In this document: positions 56,182 to 64,000 of the stretch, one piece after another
How the letters are laid out: each line of letters starts with the position of its first letter
Position numbering within the stretch: position 1 is the stretch's first letter
Assembly: GCA_024743215.1 (NCBI GenBank)
Contig: JANSWZ010000001.1
Location: 1 to 64,000, forward strand
From: Alphaproteobacteria bacterium
Lineage (GTDB): Bacteria; Pseudomonadota; Alphaproteobacteria; Rhizobiales; GCA-2746425
Length of the DNA: 64,000 bases
Direction: 5' to 3'
Translations under genes and position numbers: made by a program
The notes under the pieces: model-generated
Seen by the model: only the letters and a program-made list of their open reading frames with translations
Database searches by the model: none
Told to the model about the DNA's origin: nothing

Positions 56182-57026
56182 GCGATATTGTCCAAACCAA
56201 ACGGCGCATGCCCACTGACAAAGTCTTGCTGCATGTGGCCATGATCGCGGCGGTTATCATCACGCTCGGGCCGTTTGTGTGGATTGCGTTGTCGGCTTTC
56301 AAGACGCAGATCGTGTTGCTGATGGGCGACATTACGTTTTCGCCGGTTTCCTATAATTTTGACGAAGTGCTGTTTGATCGCAGATCAACCTATCCGCAGA
56401 ACTTTCTCAACAGCCTGATTGTGGCCGGTGTCAGCACTACGCTCGTCATTGTGATTGCGTTTCTTGCAGGATATTCATTGCTGCGGATGAACTGGCCGCG
56501 TTGGATCCTCAATGCGTTTCTTGTCTGGGCCATGCTGTTCAATCTTGTGCCTCCGGTCTCTCTCGCCAGCGCCTGGTATGAGCTGTTCCGGACCGTCAAT
56601 CTGAGTATTGACCTTGTCGCGTTGACGTTGGCTCATACCACTTTGAATTTGCCGTTGGCCTTGTGGCTTCTGATCTCGTTTTTCCGCGAAGTGCCGAGAG
56701 AACTGGAAGAAGCTGCCTTTGTGGATGGCGCGAAGTTTTTGACATTGTTGCGCCGGGTCATCGTGCCCGTGATGATGCCCGGCATTGTTGCCACAGCCGT
56801 TCTGGTGTTCATTTTTAGCTGGAATGAGTTTCCAGTGGCCTTGGCCCTGACGAACAACAAAACTGCCACTGTGCCGGTCGCAATTGCAAAATATGTTCAG
56901 GAAGAAGAGATCAAATATACGCAAATGGCGGCTGCCTCTGTGCTGTCGGCCATTCCGGCGCTGATAGCTCTCATCTTTGGCCAGCGCTTCATTGTCAAAG
57001 GCCTGACAGCCGGTGCCGTCAAATGA
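56178..57026 (+). CDS. Sugar ABC transporter permease (MalG/UgpE type)
   Basis: 282 residues, six membrane segments and the EAA loop EEAAFVDGAKFLTLLRRVIVP (about residues 174-194). Its start overlaps the first permease (ATGA) and its stop overlaps the DUF4432 gene (ATGA), so translation is coupled through the operon. Confidence 0.94.
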   Translation: MSDIVQTKRRMPTDKVLLHVAMIAAVIITLGPFVWIALSAFKTQIVLLMGDITFSPVSYNFDEVLFDRRSTYPQNFLNSLIVAGVSTTLVIVIAFLAGYSLLRMNWPRWILNAFLVWAMLFNLVPPVSLASAWYELFRTVNLSIDLVALTLAHTTLNLPLALWLLISFFREVPRELEEAAFVDGAKFLTLLRRVIVPVMMPGIVATAVLVFIFSWNEFPVALALTNNKTATVPVAIAKYVQEEEIKYTQMAAASVLSAIPALIALIFGQRFIVKGLTAGAVK

Positions 57027-58096
57027 GTGGTGACGGGTTTTCAACCAGCACGCCGGATTTGACACGGCTGCGCACATATCATGCAGATCTGGCAGCTTAT
57101 GCCGATATCCGTCTGGTCACTCTGTCTGATGGTGCAGAACGGGGTGTCCGGGTGCTTGAACTTCGCTCCGGTGGCGGGCTTGAGTTGGAAGTTGTCGTGG
57201 ACCGTGGATTTGATCTGGGGCGTTTGGCAATCAACGGTGTGACCGTCTCATGGCATTGCGCGAATAGTTACAGAGCCCCATGGCTGCTGAACGCGTCCTC
57301 AGACAATGGGCAGGGATTTTTGCGTGCCAATAATGGGTTTTTGAGCACATGTGGTCTTGATCATATTCGTCAGCCCGAAACAGACTTGTTGGCAGATCAG
57401 GGTGTCTATCCGAATGAGGAAATGGATTATCCGCTGCATGGGCATGGCGCGCACCAGCCAGCCCGGTTGATCTCATATGGTTTTGAAGAAGATGCGGAAC
57501 ATCCTTATCTTTGGTGTGAGGGTGAGATTGTTCAGACAATGCAATTTCACGGCACATTGAAAATGCGGCGGCGCATCGAAGTGCCACTGGGCGGCACGGA
57601 GATTTCCATGCAGGACCGCGTGGTCAATCGCGGCCCCACCAAGATGAGCCACATGATGCTGTATCATTTCAACATTGGCCATCCGCTGGTTGCAAAGGGA
57701 TGTCAGATCGATTTGCCAAATGCGCAGCATGTCTGGGGGCAGCCCGATCCGCTGGATGCATTTCCCGAACCGCAATTGGATCAGAAAAACGGCCTGTCCG
57801 TCTTTGCTCTAGATAAGGGCCAGGAGGCTGGCATCTGCACAGTTTCCAATCCTGAAAATGGCCTTGAACTGGCTCTTCGGTTCCAACAGGAGACGCTGCC
57901 GTTCTTTCAATTGCTGCGGATGACGGGGCAAGGCACCTATGGCATCGGGTTGGAGCCATGCACTGCAGGAAAACGCAGCCGCAGCGCTGCGCATGCGGCG
58001 AATGAAATGGGGTTTCTGAAACCCGGCGAACATCGCGATTATCAATTGGATATTTCGCTCAAGTCAAAAGCACTGACCCGAAGTGAGAGCGCATAA
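57023..58096 (+). CDS. DUF4432 protein, aldose 1-epimerase-like
   Basis: 357 residues. The beta-sandwich fold of galactose mutarotases is suggested by ELEVVVDRGFDLGRLAINGV (about residues 53-72), GFLSTCGLDHIRQPETD, and HMMLYHFNIGHPLVAKG. DUF4432 members occur in sugar catabolic operons and probably interconvert anomers or epimers of unusual sugars. The cytoplasmic location (no signal peptide) and position between permease and sulfatase suggest action on the imported sugar. Exact chemistry is unknown. Confidence 0.85.
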   Translation: MSGDGFSTSTPDLTRLRTYHADLAAYADIRLVTLSDGAERGVRVLELRSGGGLELEVVVDRGFDLGRLAINGVTVSWHCANSYRAPWLLNASSDNGQGFLRANNGFLSTCGLDHIRQPETDLLADQGVYPNEEMDYPLHGHGAHQPARLISYGFEEDAEHPYLWCEGEIVQTMQFHGTLKMRRRIEVPLGGTEISMQDRVVNRGPTKMSHMMLYHFNIGHPLVAKGCQIDLPNAQHVWGQPDPLDAFPEPQLDQKNGLSVFALDKGQEAGICTVSNPENGLELALRFQQETLPFFQLLRMTGQGTYGIGLEPCTAGKRSRSAAHAANEMGFLKPGEHRDYQLDISLKSKALTRSESA

Positions 58097-59625
58097 TGAG
58101 GACAGTTTTCATCCTGTTCGATTCCCTAAACCGGCATTTTCTTGAGTGCTATGGCTCGCAATTGTTCAGCACGCCAAATTTCAAGCGACTGGCAGAAAAA
58201 TCAGTGACGTTTGAGCAACACCATGTTGGCAGTCTTCCATGCATGCCTGCGCGCCGCGACATTCAGACGGGACGTCTCAGCTTCATGCATCGAAGCTGGG
58301 GGCCGATGGAGCCGTTTGATCAATCCGTATTTGAGAAACTGCGGGACGCCGGTGTTTATTCGCACCTCATTACCGACCACTACCATTATTTTGAGGAAGG
58401 GGCGGGCAACTATCACACCAAATATTCCAGCTACGAACATTTTCGTGGCCAGGAAGGCGACAAGTGGCAGGGGGAAGCTGCAGCTCCTGTTGAGGAATGG
58501 GAAGCGCGTTATCATGCCGATCAGTTTGATACCAATTCCGACTCACTGCCGTTTCACTATATGGCCAACCGGGCGCATTTGGAGCAGACGGGACAATTCC
58601 CATCGACCCAATGCTTTGATGCAGCCTGCGCCTTTCTGGACAAGAACAGGAATGCGGATAACTGGTTCTTGCAAATCGAGACTTTTGATCCTCATGAGCC
58701 GTTTTTTGCACCTGCGGAACATCGGCAGAAGTTTGAATCTGATTATGACGGTAAAATCAGAGACTGGCCGCCTTATGCACCCTATACGGGCCAGTCGCCT
58801 GAAAATGACGAGATGATGCGCAATTACATGGCGCTGATTTCCCATTGCGATGAGCAACTTGGCCGGGTTCTGGATTTCATGGATGCGCATGATATGTGGC
58901 AAGATACCATGCTGGTGGTTTCCACCGATCACGGTTTCCTTTTGGGAGAGCATGAGTGGTGGGCGAAAAACAAGATGCCTTGTTTTTCCGAGATTGCTCA
59001 TATTCCTCTGTTTGTTCATCATCCTGATCATTCAGAATGCGCCGGTGAACGCCGCAACGCACTGACGCAAACACCTGATTTAGCGGCGACTTTTTGCGAT
59101 GCTCATAAAGCGCCCGGACTTGATGGTGCGACCGGCCAGTCGGTCTTGCCGCTGATCGCAGATGCTGATGCCAACAATCATGACGCACTGATTTTTGGTT
59201 ACTTCGGTGGCGCGATAAATCTGACCGATGGGCGTCATACCTATTTCCGTTATCCGGAAAACATGATGGATCAGCCGCTTTTCCAATACACATTGATGCC
59301 GAACCACATGTTGCATTCATTCTCGCAGGAAGAGTTGCAGGCTGCTGAATTGATTGATGATCTGGAGCTGGCGCAAGGCTGGAAAGTGTTGCGCTTGAAG
59401 GTTCAGGACAGTCCCGGCTGGTATCGCACTCATGGGCCGGGTGCGATGGCAGAGTGTAAAACGGCTCTTTACGATTTGAAGGCTGATCCCGGCCAGACCG
59501 AACCAATTTCGAACGCGGCAGTAGAGCAACAGCTTGTGACTGTCATGGCAAACCTCATGCTGGCTTCCAAGGCACCGCCTGAAGCCTTTGAACGTTTGGC
59601 AATTCCTTGTGGGCAGGACATCTGA
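58096..59625 (+). CDS. Sulfatase, cysteine-type, cytoplasmic
   Basis: 509 residues. The sulfatase signature C-x-P-x-R is CMPAR with Cys49, the residue converted to formylglycine. Metal-binding Asp in FILFDSLNRH (position 9) and STDHGFLLGEHEWW. Unlike secreted sulfatases there is no signal peptide: the chain starts directly with the first beta strand RTVFILFD. Therefore hydrolysis should occur after import. Phosphonate monoester hydrolases share this fold and motif, so phosphate or phosphonate esters cannot be excluded. It overlaps DUF4432 by one base (ATAATG). Confidence 0.9.
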   Translation: MRTVFILFDSLNRHFLECYGSQLFSTPNFKRLAEKSVTFEQHHVGSLPCMPARRDIQTGRLSFMHRSWGPMEPFDQSVFEKLRDAGVYSHLITDHYHYFEEGAGNYHTKYSSYEHFRGQEGDKWQGEAAAPVEEWEARYHADQFDTNSDSLPFHYMANRAHLEQTGQFPSTQCFDAACAFLDKNRNADNWFLQIETFDPHEPFFAPAEHRQKFESDYDGKIRDWPPYAPYTGQSPENDEMMRNYMALISHCDEQLGRVLDFMDAHDMWQDTMLVVSTDHGFLLGEHEWWAKNKMPCFSEIAHIPLFVHHPDHSECAGERRNALTQTPDLAATFCDAHKAPGLDGATGQSVLPLIADADANNHDALIFGYFGGAINLTDGRHTYFRYPENMMDQPLFQYTLMPNHMLHSFSQEELQAAELIDDLELAQGWKVLRLKVQDSPGWYRTHGPGAMAECKTALYDLKADPGQTEPISNAAVEQQLVTVMANLMLASKAPPEAFERLAIPCGQDI

Positions 59626-59626
59626 G

Positions 59627-60691
59627 ATGGCAACACTTGATCTGAAAGACATTCGAAAGTCCTTTGGCGATGTAGAGGTGCTTCACGGCATTGATGCAGC
59701 CATCAAGGACAGCGAATTTGTTGCCATTCTTGGCGAAAGTGGATGCGGCAAATCAACCTTGTTGCGCATCATCGCCGGTCTGGAAACCAGCTCCAGCGGA
59801 CAAATTCTGATTGATGGCAAGGAGGTGAGTGACCGCACGCCACGTGAACGGGATATTGCGATGGTATTTCAGAGCTATGCGCTTTATCCGCATATGACGG
59901 TGACTGAGAATATCCGTTTTCCGCTGGAACTTGCCAATTGGAGCAAGGACGACATAAACGAAGCGGCCGACAAGGCTATTGCCATGTTGAACCTGCAGCC
60001 GGTTGCGGCGCGCAAACCGCGGGAATTATCTGGTGGGCAAAGGCAGCGCGTTGCCATGGGCAGGGCGCTTGTGCGCCAGCCAAAAGTGTTTCTGTTTGAT
60101 GAACCATTGTCCAATCTTGACGCAAAGCTGCGGGTTCAGATGCGCGCTGAAATTCGCGATTTGCAGCGCCAGTTGGGAACCACATCGGTTTACGTGACCC
60201 ATGATCAGATCGAAGCCATGACCATGGCGGACCGGGTGATTGTCATGAACAATGGCAAGGTTGAGCAATTTGGTGCGCCACTTGAGTTATATGACAAACC
60301 GGCAAACCGTTTTGTGGCCTCCTTTATTGGGTCACCACCGATGAATTTTGTCGTAGGCGAGATCAATGCGAGCGAGACTGTCCGTGAATTCATCTTTGAG
60401 GATATGCGTTTGAAGCTTGGGGCAGCACAGTTGCCAGCAGGTCCCGTGATTATGGGGTTTCGTCCGGAACACATTACGCTGAGCCGATCCGGGACAGGTG
60501 GCCTGAAAGGTAGAGTTATCACCGAGGAAAATACCGGAGACCGAACATTTTTGGTTGTTGATGTGAACGGAGCTTCCATGGGCGTAACCTCAAGCACGCG
60601 ACTTGATGTGGGCACAGGCGATCATGTGACACTTGTTCCTGATCTTTCCCGGCTGCATTTCTTTGATCCGGACAGTGAAATGCGTCTCTGA
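59627..60691 (+). CDS. Sugar ABC transporter ATP-binding protein (UgpC/MalK type)
   Basis: 354 residues from ATG 59627, one base after the sulfatase stop. Walker A GESGCGKST (36-44), signature LSGGQ (134-138), Walker B VFLFDEP (154-160), followed by the H-loop in VYVTHDQIEAMTMADRV, and a C-terminal regulatory OB-like domain (about 240-354). Energises the importer. Its place at the operon end, after the sulfatase, supports that sulfatase and importer belong together. Confidence 0.95.
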   Translation: MATLDLKDIRKSFGDVEVLHGIDAAIKDSEFVAILGESGCGKSTLLRIIAGLETSSSGQILIDGKEVSDRTPRERDIAMVFQSYALYPHMTVTENIRFPLELANWSKDDINEAADKAIAMLNLQPVAARKPRELSGGQRQRVAMGRALVRQPKVFLFDEPLSNLDAKLRVQMRAEIRDLQRQLGTTSVYVTHDQIEAMTMADRVIVMNNGKVEQFGAPLELYDKPANRFVASFIGSPPMNFVVGEINASETVREFIFEDMRLKLGAAQLPAGPVIMGFRPEHITLSRSGTGGLKGRVITEENTGDRTFLVVDVNGASMGVTSSTRLDVGTGDHVTLVPDLSRLHFFDPDSEMRL

Positions 60692-60750
60692 CTGGCACCA
60701 ACTTCTCTGGAGAGATCCATGGCTGGAGTGCTTGTCGCAGTGCCAGTTTC
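60691..60750 (+). terminator. Weak terminator-like hairpin at the operon end
   Basis: ACTGGCAC (60691-60698) pairs with GTGCCAGT (60740-60747) around a 41-base loop that has its own small CTCT/AGAG stem. TT follows. It may end the importer operon. Confidence 0.3.
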
Positions 60751-60763
60751 ACGAAAAGTGCGG

Positions 60764-61630
60764 CTATAACGCCTTACGGCTGTGATCTGTGTGGGCTTGC
60801 AGGCACTCGCCGAAGGCTTCCACCTCCATGCGTTTGACGCCAATGCGTTGATAGGCTGCCAAAGGCAATTGGCCGATATCCGGCAAGCCGTCGTCACAAG
60901 ACAGGGTTTTCAGAGGCGGTGTTGCCGCAAGGGTCGGCATAACGGTTAAGGCAAGGTTCGCAGCCACCAGTGCGCGCACGCCAATCGGGTCCGGGCTGGT
61001 GTGTGCGATGTGGCAGTTTTGGCCGGCTTTATCGAGTGCATTCATGGCAAAGCGGCGCAGATCGCGCCCGTCAGTCAGAAAGGCCAGGGGGATGCTTTCA
61101 TTGGGGTCGAACCTGAGGTCAGGGCCCGATACCCACGCCAGGTCAATGTTCTGAACGAACAGGCGACCGGGGCGCTTGCCCTGGTCGACGATGAAGGCAA
61201 GGTCCAACTCGCCATTGTCAAACCGGGCAATTGTCTCCGCACTTCGGCCACAGGATACCTCGACATGAAGCTTTGGAAACTGCCCAGCAATCTCTTCCAG
61301 CACGCCGGGCAGTATAGACACAGCCAGTGTGCTGGTGGTGCCCAGACGGATGACTGAGCGGGTTTGGTCCCGTTTCAGACTGTCTACCGCTTCATCCACC
61401 AGATTGAGGATGCGCCTAGCATAGACAATGAACGCTTCGCCTTCTGCCGTAAGCTGCATGGATTGGCCGCGTTTGCGGTCAAACAGGCGTTGTCCGATCG
61501 TTTCTTCCAATCTGACAATGTGTGTGCTGACCGCTGATTGAACAGTGCCGCGTCTTTTTGCAGTCTCTGAAAAATTCAATGTCTCCGCTGAGACAACGAA
61601 GCTTTCCAGCCAGCCAAAGTCAATAGGCAT
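60764..61630 (-). CDS. LysR-family transcriptional regulator, divergent from tauE-like gene
   Basis: 288 residues from ATG 61630 (MPIDFGWLESFVVSAETLNF; the frame extends by MEIF). Helix-turn-helix with FSETAKRRGTVQSAVSTHIV, effector domain with LGTTSTLAVSILPGVLEEIA. It is divergent from the TauE/SafE gene and convergent to the sulfatase operon. It probably controls the permease and possibly the sulfur-related genes; no operator was identified. Confidence 0.9.
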   Translation of the reverse strand: MPIDFGWLESFVVSAETLNFSETAKRRGTVQSAVSTHIVRLEETIGQRLFDRKRGQSMQLTAEGEAFIVYARRILNLVDEAVDSLKRDQTRSVIRLGTTSTLAVSILPGVLEEIAGQFPKLHVEVSCGRSAETIARFDNGELDLAFIVDQGKRPGRLFVQNIDLAWVSGPDLRFDPNESIPLAFLTDGRDLRRFAMNALDKAGQNCHIAHTSPDPIGVRALVAANLALTVMPTLAATPPLKTLSCDDGLPDIGQLPLAAYQRIGVKRMEVEAFGECLQAHTDHSRKAL

Positions 61631-61736
61631 GAAAATCTCCAAAGCAGTTTTTTATGATCATATATAACTGTTTCCAATATTTATATACAGGGCCTATGGC
61701 AGGCCTGTGATTGTCTCCCGTTTGATTGGTTGATGC

Positions 61737-62486
61737 GTGACTTTTGAATTCTACCTCGTGGCTTCGGCAGCGGTTCTGCTGACTGGCATTTCAAAAAGCG
61801 GGTTTGCCGGCGGGCTGGGCGTTTTGGCCGTTCCCATGATGTCTCTGTTTCACACACCGCAAGTAGCGGTGACCATCATGATGCCGATCCTGTTGATCAT
61901 GGATTGTGCGAATATCTGGAAGTATCGCGCCTCATGGTCGCGCAAAATTGTTTGGTCCATGTTGCCGGGAGCCTTTCTGGGGCTTGCTCTGGGCGCCTTT
62001 AGCTTTCAATGGATGAACCCGTCATTTCTGAAACTCGCGGTTGGTGCGATGGCGCTTTTGTTTGCTGCACAATTTGTTTTGTCAAAATCCAGAGGTGCGG
62101 CGCGGCGGGAAACCAACTCGGCGGCAATTTTCAGCCTTGGGGCTGTCTCGGGGTTTGCCAGTTTTGTCGCGCATGCCGGGGGGCCGCCTGTAAAGGGCTA
62201 TCTGTTGCGGCAGAATATGGAAAAGTCAGAATTTGTCGGCACCAACAGCGTTTTCTTTTTTGCGCTGAATTTTCTGAAGACGCTGTCCTATATGGCAATG
62301 GGCCAATTTACAGCTGATACGCTTCAGACCAGTGCAACGCTGATCCCTTTTCTGATTGCGGGAGTTTTTCTGGGCTTTCGGCTGCATGGTCTGGTCAATC
62401 AACGCGTTTTTGCCAATATTGCCTATGTGTTTCTGGCCTTTGCCGGGGTGAAATTGCTGTGGGATGGGCTTTCCGGCCTTGGCTAA
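61737..62486 (+). CDS. TauE/SafE family sulfite/anion exporter
   Basis: 249 residues, GTG start at 61737, with about eight hydrophobic segments in two repeats. TauE-type segments: GISKSGFAGGLGVLAVPMMS in the first half and FASFVAHAGGPPVKGYLLRQ in the second, the internal repeat typical of this family (G-x-x-x-x-GG and HAGGPP). Members export sulfite, sulfoacetate or related anions. Its location near the sulfatase operon is suggestive, but the direct link is not established. Confidence 0.9.
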   Translation: MTFEFYLVASAAVLLTGISKSGFAGGLGVLAVPMMSLFHTPQVAVTIMMPILLIMDCANIWKYRASWSRKIVWSMLPGAFLGLALGAFSFQWMNPSFLKLAVGAMALLFAAQFVLSKSRGAARRETNSAAIFSLGAVSGFASFVAHAGGPPVKGYLLRQNMEKSEFVGTNSVFFFALNFLKTLSYMAMGQFTADTLQTSATLIPFLIAGVFLGFRLHGLVNQRVFANIAYVFLAFAGVKLLWDGLSGLG

Positions 62487-62505
62487 GGCGCCTCGTTGGC
62501 GGTCT

Positions 62506-63807
62506 TCATGATTTGTCTTTGGATTTGGGGTCTTTAGCCTTGAAGGTCAGGCCTAAATCAACCCCATGTTTTCCAAAGCGGGCACGTATTTCATCCATGG
62601 CAAATTCGGCTGCACGGCGCTTTTTAGCGCCGTGATCGACCAAATCCAAAGGATCCGCCAAGCGGCCATCGACCAGGTCCGAGACCCCGATGCCTATCAG
62701 CCTGAAGCGTGTGCCATCCAGTTCCGGCTTTAACAGGGAAACACCCTCGCTATAAATCCGGTCGGCCAATTGAGTCGGGTCACCCAATGCGCGGTTGCGC
62801 GTTCGTTGCTTGAAGTCAGTGGTTTTCAGCTTGAGAACCAGTGTTCGGCCAGCAATGTTCTTCGCCTTCAAACTGGAGGAGACCCTTTCAGCAAGCCCTC
62901 GCAAAATGGGGTGCAGGTCATCTGTCGTGGCCAGGTCGGTGTTGAAGGTTGTTTCCGAACTGACACTTTTTGCGCTGCCACGCGATTCGATTTTGCGGCT
63001 GTCCTTGCCCTTGGATAGCCGGGCCAAACGCAGTCCCATGGAGCCGTAGCGTTTGCCAAGAGCGGTTTCCTCCATGGTCTGAAGCTGTCCGATTGTGTGG
63101 ATGCCATCGGCTGCCAGCTTCTTCTGCATGGCCTTGCCCACGCCCCAGATGAGGCTGACATTCTGCCGAGCCAGGAAATCCAGTGTTTCGGCCTTGCCGA
63201 TCACCGCAAAGCCCCGTGGCTTATCAAGATCAGAGGCGACTTTGGCCAGAAATTTATTGTGGCTGAGACCAACCGAAATGGTGATCCCGATATCCTGTTC
63301 AATCGTTCGGGCAAAGCGCGCCAGGGTTTCGGCGGCGCTGGCATGGTGTAGCCTTTCTGTGCCGGTGAGATCCAGAAAGGCTTCATCGATGGAAATGGGT
63401 TGCACGGCGGGCGTCAGATCATCCATATGCGCGCGGATCTGACGGCTGACGCGGACGTATTTTTCCATATCGCCGCGAATGATGACCGCGTCAGGGCACA
63501 GTTTCGTTGCCTTGAACATGGGCATGGCCGATCGCACACCAAAGGTACGGGCCATGTAGCAGCAGGTCGACACAACGCCACGCCGACCACCGCCGATGAT
63601 AACGGGTTGATCACGTACCTCTGGGCGGTCACGCTTTTCAACGGACGCATAGAAGGCATCACAATCAACATGAGCAATTGTCAGATCAAGCAATTCTGTG
63701 TGAGCAACCATGCGCGGGCTGCCGCACGCCTTGCAACGCGGCCTTTCGCCTTCGTTTAAAACCGGCTCAACAGCAAAACAGGTCCGACATAGTGCAGCAA
63801 TGGTCAT
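62506..63807 (-). CDS. dinB: DNA polymerase IV with N-terminal zinc-ribbon
   Basis: 433 residues. Y-family lesion bypass polymerase: [15 protein letters not shown] (about residues 46-60), catalytic [11 protein letters not shown] (about 138-148), helix-hairpin-helix region [20 protein letters not shown], and little-finger domain. Unlike E. coli DinB (351 aa), it has an N-terminal extension with C7-x2-C10 and C25-x2-C28 (ribbon CRTC...CKAC), followed by a linker to residue 40. I recall this extended form from other rhizobia-type genomes. The C-terminal end is KDPKSKDKS rather than a recognised beta-clamp motif; no SOS box was identified in the upstream 63808-63900 bases. Confidence 0.93.
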   Translation of the reverse strand: MTIAALCRTCFAVEPVLNEGERPRCKACGSPRMVAHTELLDLTIAHVDCDAFYASVEKRDRPEVRDQPVIIGGGRRGVVSTCCYMARTFGVRSAMPMFKATKLCPDAVIIRGDMEKYVRVSRQIRAHMDDLTPAVQPISIDEAFLDLTGTERLHHASAAETLARFARTIEQDIGITISVGLSHNKFLAKVASDLDKPRGFAVIGKAETLDFLARQNVSLIWGVGKAMQKKLAADGIHTIGQLQTMEETALGKRYGSMGLRLARLSKGKDSRKIESRGSAKSVSSETTFNTDLATTDDLHPILRGLAERVSSSLKAKNIAGRTLVLKLKTTDFKQRTRNRALGDPTQLADRIYSEGVSLLKPELDGTRFRLIGIGVSDLVDGRLADPLDLVDHGAKKRRAAEFAMDEIRARFGKHGVDLGLTFKAKDPKSKDKS

Positions 63808-64000
63808 TTTAGAACGCAGCTCACCTGATTGGAGGGTTCTGACAATAGCTCCAAATTACGTTAACCCGAATGTTATTTTTCAGCTCACGATCTGTTTGAA
63901 CACTACTGCGCGTCAATCCTTGTCAGGAATGAGGTGATCAAGGTGTGAGCCTCATCCCAAAAGCGCGTTCTCAGATGCGCTGACGGAACATCATCAGCCA
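63808..64000. other. Region upstream of dinB and window end
   Basis: About 190 bases without a supported complete gene. On the minus strand the last nine codons before a TGA at 63971-63973 (WLMMFRQRI) could be the C-terminus of a gene that begins beyond the window. A weak ATGAGG/CCTCAT inverted repeat lies at about 63929-63955, which could be its terminator. Both are tentative. Confidence 0.3.

Overview
The window is about 64 kb of chromosome from an alphaproteobacterium, most likely of the Hyphomicrobiales (Rhizobiales) group. The evidence is the intact tuf-S10-spc-alpha ribosomal cluster, an ATP12-type assembly factor, a DUF1849/EipB envelope protein, a DUF1489 protein, a phasin, tripartite tricarboxylate transport (TTT) genes and spermidine synthesis through carboxyspermidine. 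Base composition looks moderate by eye (a little above 50% GC). I cannot name a genus.

Layout. 1-14612: end of tuf, then 27 ribosomal protein, secY, adk and rpoA genes on the plus strand in the order rpsJ to rplQ, closed by two hairpins. 14867-22916: a plus-strand series with tight or overlapping junctions (Do-type protease, rarA, a DUF429-like gene, crcB, an RluC-like synthase, a HAD phosphatase, an ATP12 factor), then propionyl-CoA carboxylase beta. 23050-26515: a multi-pass membrane protein, the glutathione-dependent formaldehyde detoxification pair on the minus strand, and a ClpP-like serine peptidase. 26587-31371: pxpA-like gene, a divergent LysR regulator and tctCBA on the minus strand, joined by a matching bipartite operator in front of both pxpA and tctC. 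31626-34814: small conserved unknowns, a rhodanese and DUF1489. 34838-40046: a minus-strand operon speA, carboxyspermidine dehydrogenase, nspC, speB, which together convert arginine to spermidine without S-adenosylmethionine. 40267-45750: a small unknown, a penicillin-binding carboxypeptidase, a phasin, clpS and clpA. 45822-51456: a winged-helix/hydrolase fusion, azlCD, and a minus-strand run of RidA, a phosphodiesterase, a FemAB-like protein and a HIT protein. 51639-62486: eipB, a palindromic mobile element inserted at CTAG, a LysR regulator, and a sugar ABC importer operon carrying a mutarotase-like DUF4432 protein and a cytoplasmic sulfatase, followed by a second LysR and a TauE/SafE permease. 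62506-63807: dinB with a zinc-ribbon extension.

The three observations most worth following are: (1) a 262-bp MITE-like element with 30-bp terminal inverted repeats, two large internal palindromes and a CTAG target duplication, sitting exactly between the stop codons of eipB and a convergent lysR; (2) a shared LysR operator, GTCCAATGCAT-N15-ATATGCG-N5-TGCAT, with identical spacing in front of pxpA and of tctC, which ties three units into one small regulon; (3) the ABC importer/DUF4432/sulfatase operon, which reads as uptake of a sulfated sugar followed by desulfation inside the cell. No CRISPR array, rRNA or tRNA gene was seen.
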